This document shows, piece by piece, positions 5,325 through 12,027 of a stretch of 12,748 nt of DNA. Under the pieces are notes generated by a model. That model was not told where the DNA came from, did no database searches, and saw nothing but the letters and a program-made list of their open reading frames with translations. Position 1 is the stretch's first letter; each line of letters starts with the position of its first letter. Location: the NCBI GenBank assembly GCA_023480605.1, contig JAMCWS010000060.1:1-12748 (forward strand), in the 5' to 3' direction. The translations under genes were made by a program, and so were the position numbers. The DNA comes from a bacterium (GTDB lineage: Bacteria; Sumerlaeota; Sumerlaeia; MVZB01).

Positions 5325-7420
5325 TGGTGTATCGCCTGAGTTCCGGGATGTTTTCCCATCTCCCCTGTGCGCTGGCATGGCTCTGCCTCCTGGCGGGCGC
5401 GCCGGGTTGGGGTCAGGGCGGCGCGCAGGCGGCCGCCGATCCGGCGACGACGGCCGCGGCCGCCATCCCGCCGCTGCGCGCCGACGCGGCCACGACCGCG
5501 ACCCTGTCGATCCCCGCCGTGCCGGCCGTCGAAAATGAAACCGGCGGCCCCGCGGCTCAACCCCGCGAGGAATCCGTCGATTACGGCATCGCTGCGCCGG
5601 CATACTCGAATTACGAAGAGGGGCTCGATCTGATTCGCAGGGCGTTCATGGATAAGGATTACACCAAAGTTCTCGTGCTCGATGCCGATATTAACCGTCG
5701 ATTCCCCGACAAAGCCCTGCCTTCGTATTACCGCGTCCGGGCCAAAATGAACCTGGCCCGAATGAAGGAAAACAAGGAGGGCAAAAGGCCCTACCGTCAT
5801 CTTCAGGATCTACCACAACGCCAGGAGGAGACGACAACCTCGGCAACCGCTCCCGTCGCCGTGGCGGGCGCTCGCCCGAGCGCCACGCCCCCGCCGCCGG
5901 GCACGGCCGCCGCCGCGGCCACCCCTGCCGCACCCCCTCTGCCGGCGGCCACGCCGCGGCCCTCCATACCTTTGCCGCCCGCAGCGCCGGCCGGCGCCGA
6001 AACGGGTCTGGCCGGTTTCGTGCGGCGGTATCAACTTTACCTGGGCGTGGGCGCCGTCGTGCTGTTGATCGCGGTGCTGGCGCCGCTGGCCCTGCGGCGC
6101 GGCCGGAAAGGCGACGTTCCCAGGCTCGGCGGCAAGACCGAAACAGGCCCGGGCGCCAAAGCCGCCGCGGAAGCCGCGCCCGCCGGTCCAACCGATTTTT
6201 CTCCCTTCGCCGCCGCCCCCGAAGCCGCCCCCGAAGCCGCGGGTGAAACGCTGCGCGAGACCACTCGTCAGGAAGTCCCGGATATCTTCGCCGGGTCGGT
6301 ACTCGACGACGGCGAAGACACGATCGAGGCGCCGCCGGTCGGCGTCCCTGAAAAGCCGGCCGCCGGAACCACACGCGAACCGGCGGAAACACCCGAGGAA
6401 ACCAACTGGGAATACGAGCAGGAAACGATCGAGGACTTCGTGCCGCCTACCGATCGAGTCGCCCGACCGGCCGCCCCCGCCGCGCCGGCGGCGTCAGCCG
6501 AATCGCCGCCCCCCGGCGAAACCGAACCGGCCTTCGTTTCGGACGAGCCCATCGACCTAATGGGCGCCGAAAGACCGCCCGCGGAAGCGCCCACGCCGAC
6601 CGAGGCCCCGGCCGACACGACCGATCTGCCGCGGCTCGAAGTGCCGCTGACCGGCGTCCACTCCGCCCGGGCCGATGACGAGGAATTCATCTCCGATTCG
6701 TTCATCAGCCTGATGGACGAAGCCCAGGGCCCGGCCGCGGGGGCGCCCGCCGGGGCGGCGGCCGGCCCCGCGCCCCTCATCCTGCCCAGTCTGGGCGACA
6801 TCGATGAGGAAGAACACCCCGCACCCTACCAGCCGGCCGCCGACAGGGATCTGCTGTCGGTCGACACCGAGACGGTGCAACCGGCCGCGGCCCCGGCCAT
6901 TCTGGCACGCGAAACGGCCGTCGACGAGTCTCCCACGCAGACGATACATGCCGAACCGGAACGCCCGCGCGCCGGCGGAACAACCGAAGAAACCGAGACG
7001 GGCGACGACGAATTGATGTCGATTTCGCTCGACCAGACGCTCCCCTCCTGGGACACCGAGGACCCCGATCAAACTGTCGGTTCGGACACGCAGGACTTGT
7101 TGATGGTTGCGCCCGAGGACCAGGCGCAAGACAAGGATATCCAGGCGTTTCACTCGGATGAAACCGTGGCCATCCACCTGCCCGATGAAACTTACGGCCA
7201 AGCCACGCAGGAGCAGACTCAGCCGATCAAGGAAGGCGAGCGCGGCGGGGAATTGTTCGAAAAAACCTTGCGACAGGGCCTGGCGGCGTTCACGTCCGGC
7301 GATTGGGACGCGGCCGTGCACCACCTGTCGATCGCCACGGCGCTCAATCCCGACTCGGCCGAAGCCAAGGATCAATTGCGCGAAGCCCGCCGCCGCCGGC
7401 AGGAAGACAAAATATCATAA
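5324..7420 (+). CDS. Membrane-anchored protein with acidic disordered region and C-terminal TPR (FimV/HubP-like layout)
   Basis: I do not recognise a named family for this 698-residue protein. A probable signal peptide has its hydrophobic core at about 13-26, with an AQA-type cleavage site near residue 36. A Pro/Ala-rich stretch and a helical, TPR-like segment (about 94-147) follow. A second Pro/Ala linker leads to a transmembrane helix at about 239-257, then basic RRGRK. This predicts a periplasmic N-terminal part and a cytoplasmic C-terminal part. The cytoplasmic region (about 265-640) is acidic, Pro/Ala-rich and probably disordered. Short acidic/Gln-Thr-hydrophobic motifs recur in it: EDTIEA, QETIED, TETVQP, TQTIHA, DQTLPS, DQTVGS, DETVAI. 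One TPR closes the protein (about 643-688). This order matches FimV/HubP polar-landmark proteins, although no LysM is visible, so the likeness is architectural only. The start is supported by AGAAGGA, 10 nt upstream. Confidence 0.88.
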   Translation: MVYRLSSGMFSHLPCALAWLCLLAGAPGWGQGGAQAAADPATTAAAAIPPLRADAATTATLSIPAVPAVENETGGPAAQPREESVDYGIAAPAYSNYEEGLDLIRRAFMDKDYTKVLVLDADINRRFPDKALPSYYRVRAKMNLARMKENKEGKRPYRHLQDLPQRQEETTTSATAPVAVAGARPSATPPPPGTAAAAATPAAPPLPAATPRPSIPLPPAAPAGAETGLAGFVRRYQLYLGVGAVVLLIAVLAPLALRRGRKGDVPRLGGKTETGPGAKAAAEAAPAGPTDFSPFAAAPEAAPEAAGETLRETTRQEVPDIFAGSVLDDGEDTIEAPPVGVPEKPAAGTTREPAETPEETNWEYEQETIEDFVPPTDRVARPAAPAAPAASAESPPPGETEPAFVSDEPIDLMGAERPPAEAPTPTEAPADTTDLPRLEVPLTGVHSARADDEEFISDSFISLMDEAQGPAAGAPAGAAAGPAPLILPSLGDIDEEEHPAPYQPAADRDLLSVDTETVQPAAAPAILARETAVDESPTQTIHAEPERPRAGGTTEETETGDDELMSISLDQTLPSWDTEDPDQTVGSDTQDLLMVAPEDQAQDKDIQAFHSDETVAIHLPDETYGQATQEQTQPIKEGERGGELFEKTLRQGLAAFTSGDWDAAVHHLSIATALNPDSAEAKDQLREARRRRQEDKIS

Positions 7421-7428
7421 TGCGCCGC

Positions 7429-7450
7429 CGCACCGGTCCGTGCGCTTTTT
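7429..7450 (+). terminator. Intrinsic terminator after the TPR-protein gene
   Basis: CGCAC (7429-7433) pairs with GTGCG (7440-7444) over a 6-nt loop. After one base comes a run of five T (7446-7450). It starts 8 bases past the TAA at 7418-7420. The stem is short, so efficiency is uncertain. It lies in the 53-base gap between convergent genes. Confidence 0.5.
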
Positions 7451-7473
7451 CGCCGGTTCGACGGCCGGCCGGC

Positions 7474-8649
7474 TTACGCGGCGCCCACCTCGGCGCCGAC
7501 CCGATGCCCTTTGGGCACCACCGCTATCGGGTGATCGTGGTTGCCGGATGAATCCGCCGCCTGGCCGACTCGTCCCCCGGGTTCAATGACGGCGTCCTTG
7601 TCCACGACGGCGTAATGCAATTGCGCCCCTTCGCTGATCTTCACGTCATGAAAAATCACGCAGTGGTCCACCATGCTCCCCCGGCCGACTTCCACTCCGG
7701 GCGACAGGACGCTGTTGTTGACGGCGCCGCCCACGCGGCAGCCGGGCGAAACGAGCGAGTTGGTCACGCGGGCTTCGGGATGAAAAAACGCCGGTGACCG
7801 GAAGCCGAGGTTTCGGTCCGAAAAACTGGTCATCACGTCCCAGCTTTCGTCGAAAAGCTGGCAACGCCCCTCGGCGATGTCCATGTGGAAATGGAAATAC
7901 TCGCGCAGGTCGGCCAGATAATACCATGGTTGCCTGAACAGCCACGACTGGGCGTTGAGCCGATCGACGAACGGTTCAAGTACGTGTTTAGCCAGGCTGA
8001 ATTCCTCGTTCGGGTCGTCGGGGGCCGTGGTGGCCAGCAGGTCGAGGAGCACGTCGCGCTTGAAACAATAAATGCCGGCCGAAACCAACGGGCCTTGCGG
8101 CCGCAAGGGCTTCTCGATGAAAGCCGCGATTCGGCCGTCCTCCCCGGCCAGCACGTTGCCGAACCGCGGGTGCTGCGCCTCGGGGGGAATCTCGACGCAG
8201 GCGAAGGTGATGTCCGCATTCCGGTCGCGGTGATGGCTGAGGAGTTGGCGGTAGTCCATCCGGTAGACATGCTCGCCCGACAGAATCAGCACCTCCTCGA
8301 TTCCGGGTTGTTTGATGAGATTGACGTTTTTGGCGATGGCGTCGGCGGTGCCATGAAACCAACGAGTCTCACGGATGCCGACAAAGGGGGTCATGAACCG
8401 CAAGTGGCGGTCGGCCATGTCGAAATCCCACGGCCGGCCGGAGCTGACATGATCCATCAGCGACGCCGGCAGATATTGAATGATGATATCGAGTTGGCGA
8501 ATGCCGGAGTGGCTGAGATTGCTCAGCACGAAGTCGATGACACGGTAATGGCCCGCCACCGGAAAGGCGGCCTTGGTGCGATGCTCGGACAGGGGGCCGA
8601 AATCCCCGCCCCGTCCGCCGGCCAGAATAAGTGCGGCAACCCGATCCAT
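7474..8649 (-). CDS. GlgC-family (ADP-glucose pyrophosphorylase-like) nucleotidyltransferase, divergent active site
   Basis: The protein has 391 residues, close to bacterial GlgC. Its N-terminal GT-A-like nucleotidyltransferase domain (about 1-250) has LILAGGRGGDF (7-17), YRVIDFVLSN (35-44), HGTADAI (99-105), ILSGEHVYRMDY (122-133), FIEKP (177-181) and SAGIYCF (190-196). A left-handed beta-helix-like C-terminal domain follows, with hexapeptide-like turns (about 285-360). GlgC makes ADP-glucose from glucose-1-phosphate and ATP for glycogen synthesis. Here several expected residues differ: GGRGTRL reads GGRGGDF, the catalytic/metal Asp of AGDH(I/V)Y is Glu126, and the YW-x-DVGT segment reads PWYYLAD. 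It could be a sugar-phosphate nucleotidyltransferase of altered specificity, or a non-catalytic partner like GlgD. No other glycogen gene is in view. Start: AGGA 10 nt upstream. Confidence 0.88.
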   Translation of the reverse strand: MDRVAALILAGGRGGDFGPLSEHRTKAAFPVAGHYRVIDFVLSNLSHSGIRQLDIIIQYLPASLMDHVSSGRPWDFDMADRHLRFMTPFVGIRETRWFHGTADAIAKNVNLIKQPGIEEVLILSGEHVYRMDYRQLLSHHRDRNADITFACVEIPPEAQHPRFGNVLAGEDGRIAAFIEKPLRPQGPLVSAGIYCFKRDVLLDLLATTAPDDPNEEFSLAKHVLEPFVDRLNAQSWLFRQPWYYLADLREYFHFHMDIAEGRCQLFDESWDVMTSFSDRNLGFRSPAFFHPEARVTNSLVSPGCRVGGAVNNSVLSPGVEVGRGSMVDHCVIFHDVKISEGAQLHYAVVDKDAVIEPGGRVGQAADSSGNHDHPIAVVPKGHRVGAEVGAA

Positions 8650-8712
8650 TCGACAACCATCCTGTTGCTGGGTGTTGCGTCGCGAAAGGCTGAAACCGCC
8701 TTCACCGAATCA

Positions 8713-8741
8713 ATACTACATCTTTCGCGGCGCTTAGCCAA
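8713..8741 (-). promoter_or_regulatory. Candidate promoter for the GlgC-like gene
   Basis: On the minus strand TTGGCT (8741-8736) and TAGTAT (8718-8713) are separated by exactly 17 nt. Each matches the sigma70 consensus at four of six bases. The predicted leader is about 55-60 nt. Confidence 0.42.
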
Positions 8742-8747
8742 GCTCCA

Positions 8748-8777
8748 CCGCGCCGCGGCCGGGCGGTGCCGGCGCGG
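8748..8777. other. GC-rich hairpin in the GlgC-like / lepB intergenic region
   Basis: CCGCGCCG (8748-8755) pairs perfectly with CGGCGCGG (8770-8777), with a 14-nt loop. The divergent gap 8650-8968 otherwise holds the minus-strand promoter, a stretch without clear signals (8780-8930), and the lepB ribosome-binding hairpin. No T-run follows this stem on either strand, so it is not an obvious terminator. In sequence this GC-rich it may have no function. Confidence 0.25.
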
Positions 8778-8939
8778 CGGCGCCGGATTTCACTTTATGA
8801 TTCCCGCCGCCGCGGCCGATGACTAAAACAGGTCTCCTCACGGATCGCGCGCAAGCCGCGGGGCCGCCGCTGCCCCGCCGCCCGGCTTTCGTGATGACGC
8901 CGGTTCATAAAACGTCGTTCCCGATCGCTCAACGAAAGG

Positions 8940-8959
8940 CCTCGGGTTCAATCCGAGGA
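8940..8959 (+). promoter_or_regulatory. lepB ribosome-binding site within a hairpin
   Basis: The Shine-Dalgarno GAGGA (8955-8959) lies 9 nt before the ATG at 8969. Most of it is the 3' arm of a perfect 6-bp stem, CCTCGG (8940-8945) with CCGAGG (8953-8958), over a 7-nt loop. The site decides the start codon of lepB and could limit its translation. Confidence 0.45.
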
Positions 8960-8968
8960 CGTGCCGAC

Positions 8969-9586
8969 ATGGAGCCGCCGATTCTGAATCCCGAAGAACC
9001 CCCCGCGCCGCCTCCCGCCGCGGGCTTGCCCGCCATCTACCCGGTCGCCGATGTCGAATCTCCTCCGCCCCGCAGGCGGCGCCTGCGTCTGTTCGCCGGG
9101 TTGTTCATCCTGCTGATCCTGGTGGGCGCCAACCTGGCGATCGCCCTGGGCAAAGTCGAGATCGACAGAGTGGTCTCCGAGTCGATGGAGCCGACGCTGC
9201 AAATTGGCGACGTGATCCTGTCGGACGCCAACGCCGTGCCCGCACGCTACGCCATCATCGTGCTCAATCAGCCCGACGCCCCGCAGGAGAAACTGGTCAA
9301 GCGGATCCTCGGCATGCCCGGCGATCGGCTTGTCATCCGCGACGGCATCCTTTATGTCAACGGACGGGAGGAGTATTCCCGGCAGGTGGCCGACAACGTT
9401 TTGCAAGTCCCCGACCTGAAGGTCGACGTGCCCGAGAACGAATACTTCGTCCTGGGCGACAACCGCAATAACAGTTACGACAGCATCAATTTCAGCACCG
9501 TCCCGTTGGAGAACATACGGGGTGTCGTCAAGTGCATCCTTTGGCCCTGGTCGCGACGGGGCGGCTTCGCGCCGTTTCAAGAGTAA
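8969..9586 (+). CDS. lepB: Signal peptidase I
   Basis: This 205-residue type I signal peptidase removes signal peptides from secreted proteins at the outer face of the inner membrane. A Pro-rich cytoplasmic N-terminus (1-35) and basic RRRRLR precede one transmembrane helix (about 41-60). The catalytic domain follows. SESMEPTL holds nucleophile S72, KLVKRILGMPGD holds general base K111, and the box-E signature GDNRNNSYDS lies at 163-172. The frame is open further upstream to ATGs at 8819 and 8894. Neither has a Shine-Dalgarno, and the extra 50 residues look non-coding, so the ATG at 8969 with GAGGA before it is chosen. The gene stands alone, with a terminator downstream. The TPR protein and the lipoprotein here both carry export signals; the former is a plausible substrate. 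Confidence 0.94.
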   Translation: MEPPILNPEEPPAPPPAAGLPAIYPVADVESPPPRRRRLRLFAGLFILLILVGANLAIALGKVEIDRVVSESMEPTLQIGDVILSDANAVPARYAIIVLNQPDAPQEKLVKRILGMPGDRLVIRDGILYVNGREEYSRQVADNVLQVPDLKVDVPENEYFVLGDNRNNSYDSINFSTVPLENIRGVVKCILWPWSRRGGFAPFQE

Positions 9587-9648
9587 GGCGCCGTGCCGCC
9601 TCTCGTGGGCGCATCTTAAGATACATTGAAAAAAAGATTGCAGTCACT

Positions 9649-9673
9649 CCCGGAGAGTCGGCCTCCATGCCGG
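9649..9673 (+). repeat. Hairpin repeat, copy 1 (direct orientation)
   Basis: A 25-base unit beginning CCCGGAGAG and ending GCCGG, with a CGGC/GCCG hairpin at 9659-9672. It matches the reverse complement of 9726-9750 at 21 of 25 positions by my count. Its hairpin also forms the core of the lepB terminator. Confidence 0.5.
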
Positions 9674-9684
9674 CCTTTTTTTTT
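9659..9684 (+). terminator. Intrinsic terminator downstream of lepB
   Basis: CGGC (9659-9662) pairs with GCCG (9669-9672), or in an alternative register GGCC (9660-9663) with GGCC (9672-9675). A run of nine T (9676-9684) follows. It lies about 75 bases past the lepB stop. The stem is short, but the T-run is the longest in the window. An A-run at about 9629-9635 could extend the stem or make the element work in both directions. Confidence 0.7.
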
Positions 9685-9725
9685 AATCCAATAGTCTTTC
9701 TCCTTATTTTGAACATCCCTGGGAA

Positions 9726-9750
9726 CCGGCTCGGAAGCCGGCTCTCCGGG
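9726..9750 (-). repeat. Hairpin repeat, copy 2 (inverted orientation)
   Basis: Read on the minus strand, this begins CCCGGAGAG and ends GAGCCGG, a diverged copy of 9649-9673. It forms its own perfect 6-bp hairpin, CCGGCT (9726-9731) with AGCCGG (9736-9741), and a CGGA loop. No T-run follows. The two copies face each other 52 bases apart, as REP/BIME-type intergenic elements do. Confidence 0.5.
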
Positions 9751-9780
9751 CATATCAGAGTGCTATCCGGTCATGGTTAA

Positions 9781-9809
9781 GTCATTCCGCGTTTCCGCGG
9801 CCGTATAAT
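9781..9809 (+). promoter_or_regulatory. Promoter for the ABC exporter, with a dyad in the spacer
   Basis: A consensus TATAAT stands at 9804-9809. Only a poor -35 (GTCATT, 9781-9786) is found at 17-nt spacing. Within the spacer, CCGCG (9787-9791) and CGCGG (9796-9800) form a perfect dyad around TTTC. This is a position where a bound repressor would block polymerase and an activator could make up for the weak -35. Confidence 0.45.
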
Positions 9810-9888
9810 GGATGTGAGGAGCACCCCGATCCGGCCCGCAGGCTGAGAATTTGTTAGCCTCGGGCGCGTCGATCAGGCAAAATGCCTC

Positions 9889-11979
9889 ATGAAGTTCTTG
9901 TATCCATTTCTACGCTATTTCGGACCCTACTGGGGCCGTTTGACGCTTGCCGTCGCCGGGATGGTGGTGGTGGGCCTTCTGTCCGCCGCACCGTTTCTCC
10001 TTATCCGCGAAGTCATCAACGTCCTGTTGCGGGCCGATCCCACCCTCGTTCAGGAGGCTTCCGAAAGCGACAAGGTTCCCGCGGAAATGAAGCTTCTGAC
10101 GGGAGTCGAAGACGGGTCGCCGGCCAAGTCCGCCGGAAATGTGAATGACAAGAAGAAAGGCATGTCGGCCGACTCGCTGCGGCAAACCATCGAAGGACGG
10201 ATCGAAGCCATGGCCGGGCGGGCGTGGACCGTGCCGCGCGACTGGGTCCAGGCCCGTATCGACGTGGTCAAGCCCTGGTATCAGGACGCCACGAAAAGGC
10301 GTCCTTTGGCTGCGCTGGCGTTTCTCGTGGCCATCCTGATCGTCATCACCGCCGCCAAGGGGCTGGCCGAATTCGTCTCCAAGTATCAGCTCAGCTACAC
10401 GTTTTTTCTGACCAACCTGCAAATCCGGGAAGACATCTTCAAAAATATTCTCAAACAGGACTACATCTACTTCAACCGCAACTCGGCCGGCTACCTGCAC
10501 TCGCGCATCAACAGCGACGTGAAAGCCGTTCGCGACGTGCTCGAAGGCCTCATCGCCGACGGCATCCAGCAGCCCATCACGATCTTTTTCATGTTCTGCA
10601 TGCTGCTGTACTTCAGCGTCCGCCTGACGCTGGGGGTGATTCTCATCCTTCCCGTCATAGGAGTGCTGCTTTACTACTTCGCCCGGGTGCTGCGCAAAAA
10701 CACCCGGCAACAAAAGAAAAAGACCGACCAGCTCAGCTCGTCGATGACCGAATCGTTGAACAACATCCGTCTGGTGAAGGCTCTCGGCACCGAAACAACC
10801 GAAATGCAGAAGTTTCACGACCGCTCGATGGCGCTGTTCCGTTACATGATGGCCCGGCGGATCGTGAAATTCGGCAGTTCGCCGCTGATGGAATTCCTGG
10901 GCATGGTGGCGGTGGGGGGCGTGCTGCTGGCCGGCGGCTGGATGATTTTGCGGCCGGAAAACAAGCTGGACTTCGTGACCTTCATGGTCTACATGGGCTC
11001 GCTCTCGCGCTTTTACCGGCCGATTCGCAGCCTGGCCGGGATGACCAACAAGTTTCAGATCGCCCAGGTCAGCGCCGAACGCATGGTCGAAATGCTCCGC
11101 ATCCAGGGCGAAGTGCGCGAGGCGGCCGATCCCAAGCCATTCAACCGCCTGAATCGATCGATCCGGTTCGAGGGGGTCGACTTCGCCTACGGCAAAGAAG
11201 ATATCTTGACCAACATCAACATGGAGGTCTCGGCGGGCCAGTGCGTCGCCCTGGCCGGCGCCTCGGGGGCGGGCAAGACGACCCTGGTCAACCTGGTGGC
11301 GCGCCTGTTCGACCCCACGCGCGGCCGGATACTCATCGACGGCGTCGACCTGCGCGAGATCAGTGTGCGCGACTGGCGCCGCCACCTGGCGATCGTCACC
11401 CAGGAGACTCTTCTTTTCGACGACACGGTGGCCGGCAACATCGCTTACGGCTCGGACGGCCTGGACCGGGCGCGAGTCGAGGCGGCCGCGCGCGCGGCCA
11501 ACGCCCACGAATTCATCATGCAGATGGAGGGGGGACGGGGCTACGACACCCGGATCGGGCCGACGGGCGCCCGCCTCTCCGGCGGTCAGCGCCAGCGCCT
11601 GGCCATTGCCCGGGCCATATATCGCAACCCCCAGATCCTCGTGCTCGACGAGGCGACCTCGGCCCTGGACTCCCACTCCCAGGCGCTCGTGCAGGAGGCC
11701 TTCAGCCGCCTCCAGGCCGGGCGCACGACCTTCGTCGTCGCCCATCGCATCTCGACGATCCGCAATGCCGACTGCATCCACATGCTCGAAAACGGACGCA
11801 TCGTCGAAAGCGGCGCCCACGACGAACTGATGGCCCGCGGCGGGGCATATGCGGCGATGGTGACCAAATCCGAACTGCGGCTCGAAGAAACACCCGTCGA
11901 GGAATCCCCCGAGGCACTGGTCGGGGGTGAAACCGAAACCGCCGACGACATCTCGCTTCTCGAATCCGAACTCCTGTAA
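9889..11979 (+). CDS. MsbA-like ABC exporter (fused TMD-NBD half transporter) with long first external loop
   Basis: This 696-residue half transporter should work as a homodimer, moving lipids, lipid A-like molecules or drugs across the inner membrane with ATP. TM1 lies at about 18-48 and TM2 at about 139-168. The remaining helices fall at about 228-248, 249-268, 332-353 and 360-382. The nucleotide-binding domain (about 425-660) is complete: Walker A GASGAGKTT (457-465), Q505 of the Q-loop, signature LSGGQ (563-567), Walker B ILVLDE (583-588, catalytic E588) and switch H619. About 90 hydrophilic, charged residues separate TM1 from TM2, where MsbA has a short periplasmic loop. An acidic tail (664-696) follows the ATPase. 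No strong Shine-Dalgarno is present; AGG at 9875-9877 lies in a small AGGC/GCCT hairpin just before the ATG. The substrate cannot be named from sequence. Confidence 0.92.
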   Translation: MKFLYPFLRYFGPYWGRLTLAVAGMVVVGLLSAAPFLLIREVINVLLRADPTLVQEASESDKVPAEMKLLTGVEDGSPAKSAGNVNDKKKGMSADSLRQTIEGRIEAMAGRAWTVPRDWVQARIDVVKPWYQDATKRRPLAALAFLVAILIVITAAKGLAEFVSKYQLSYTFFLTNLQIREDIFKNILKQDYIYFNRNSAGYLHSRINSDVKAVRDVLEGLIADGIQQPITIFFMFCMLLYFSVRLTLGVILILPVIGVLLYYFARVLRKNTRQQKKKTDQLSSSMTESLNNIRLVKALGTETTEMQKFHDRSMALFRYMMARRIVKFGSSPLMEFLGMVAVGGVLLAGGWMILRPENKLDFVTFMVYMGSLSRFYRPIRSLAGMTNKFQIAQVSAERMVEMLRIQGEVREAADPKPFNRLNRSIRFEGVDFAYGKEDILTNINMEVSAGQCVALAGASGAGKTTLVNLVARLFDPTRGRILIDGVDLREISVRDWRRHLAIVTQETLLFDDTVAGNIAYGSDGLDRARVEAAARAANAHEFIMQMEGGRGYDTRIGPTGARLSGGQRQRLAIARAIYRNPQILVLDEATSALDSHSQALVQEAFSRLQAGRTTFVVAHRISTIRNADCIHMLENGRIVESGAHDELMARGGAYAAMVTKSELRLEETPVEESPEALVGGETETADDISLLESELL

Positions 11980-12027
11980 CAGGATTTGCAATACCGGCAA
12001 AGCGCATCACAACCGGCAATCGCACCC

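Noticed and set aside
7455..7470. GGTTCGA and GGCCGGCCGGC between convergent genes, considered as a tRNA end or a minus-strand terminator
   Set aside because: No tRNA arms surround it, and the minus strand reads into an A-run, not a T-run, after the stem.
8940..8958. tRNA T-arm-like hairpin with GTTCAAT loop
   Set aside because: The loop register is wrong for a T-arm (G53-C61 would stack on a G-G mismatch) and no acceptor, D or anticodon arm lies upstream.
8819..8968. N-terminal extension of lepB from ATG 8819 or 8894
   Set aside because: Neither upstream ATG has a Shine-Dalgarno. The extra 50 residues look like translated leader. GAGGA lies 9 nt before ATG 8969.
9910..12000. 696-codon open frame on the minus strand opposite the ABC exporter
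   Set aside because: The + strand frame contains every ABC ATPase motif. The antisense frame is His/Asp/Gln-rich without structure and arises from codon bias.
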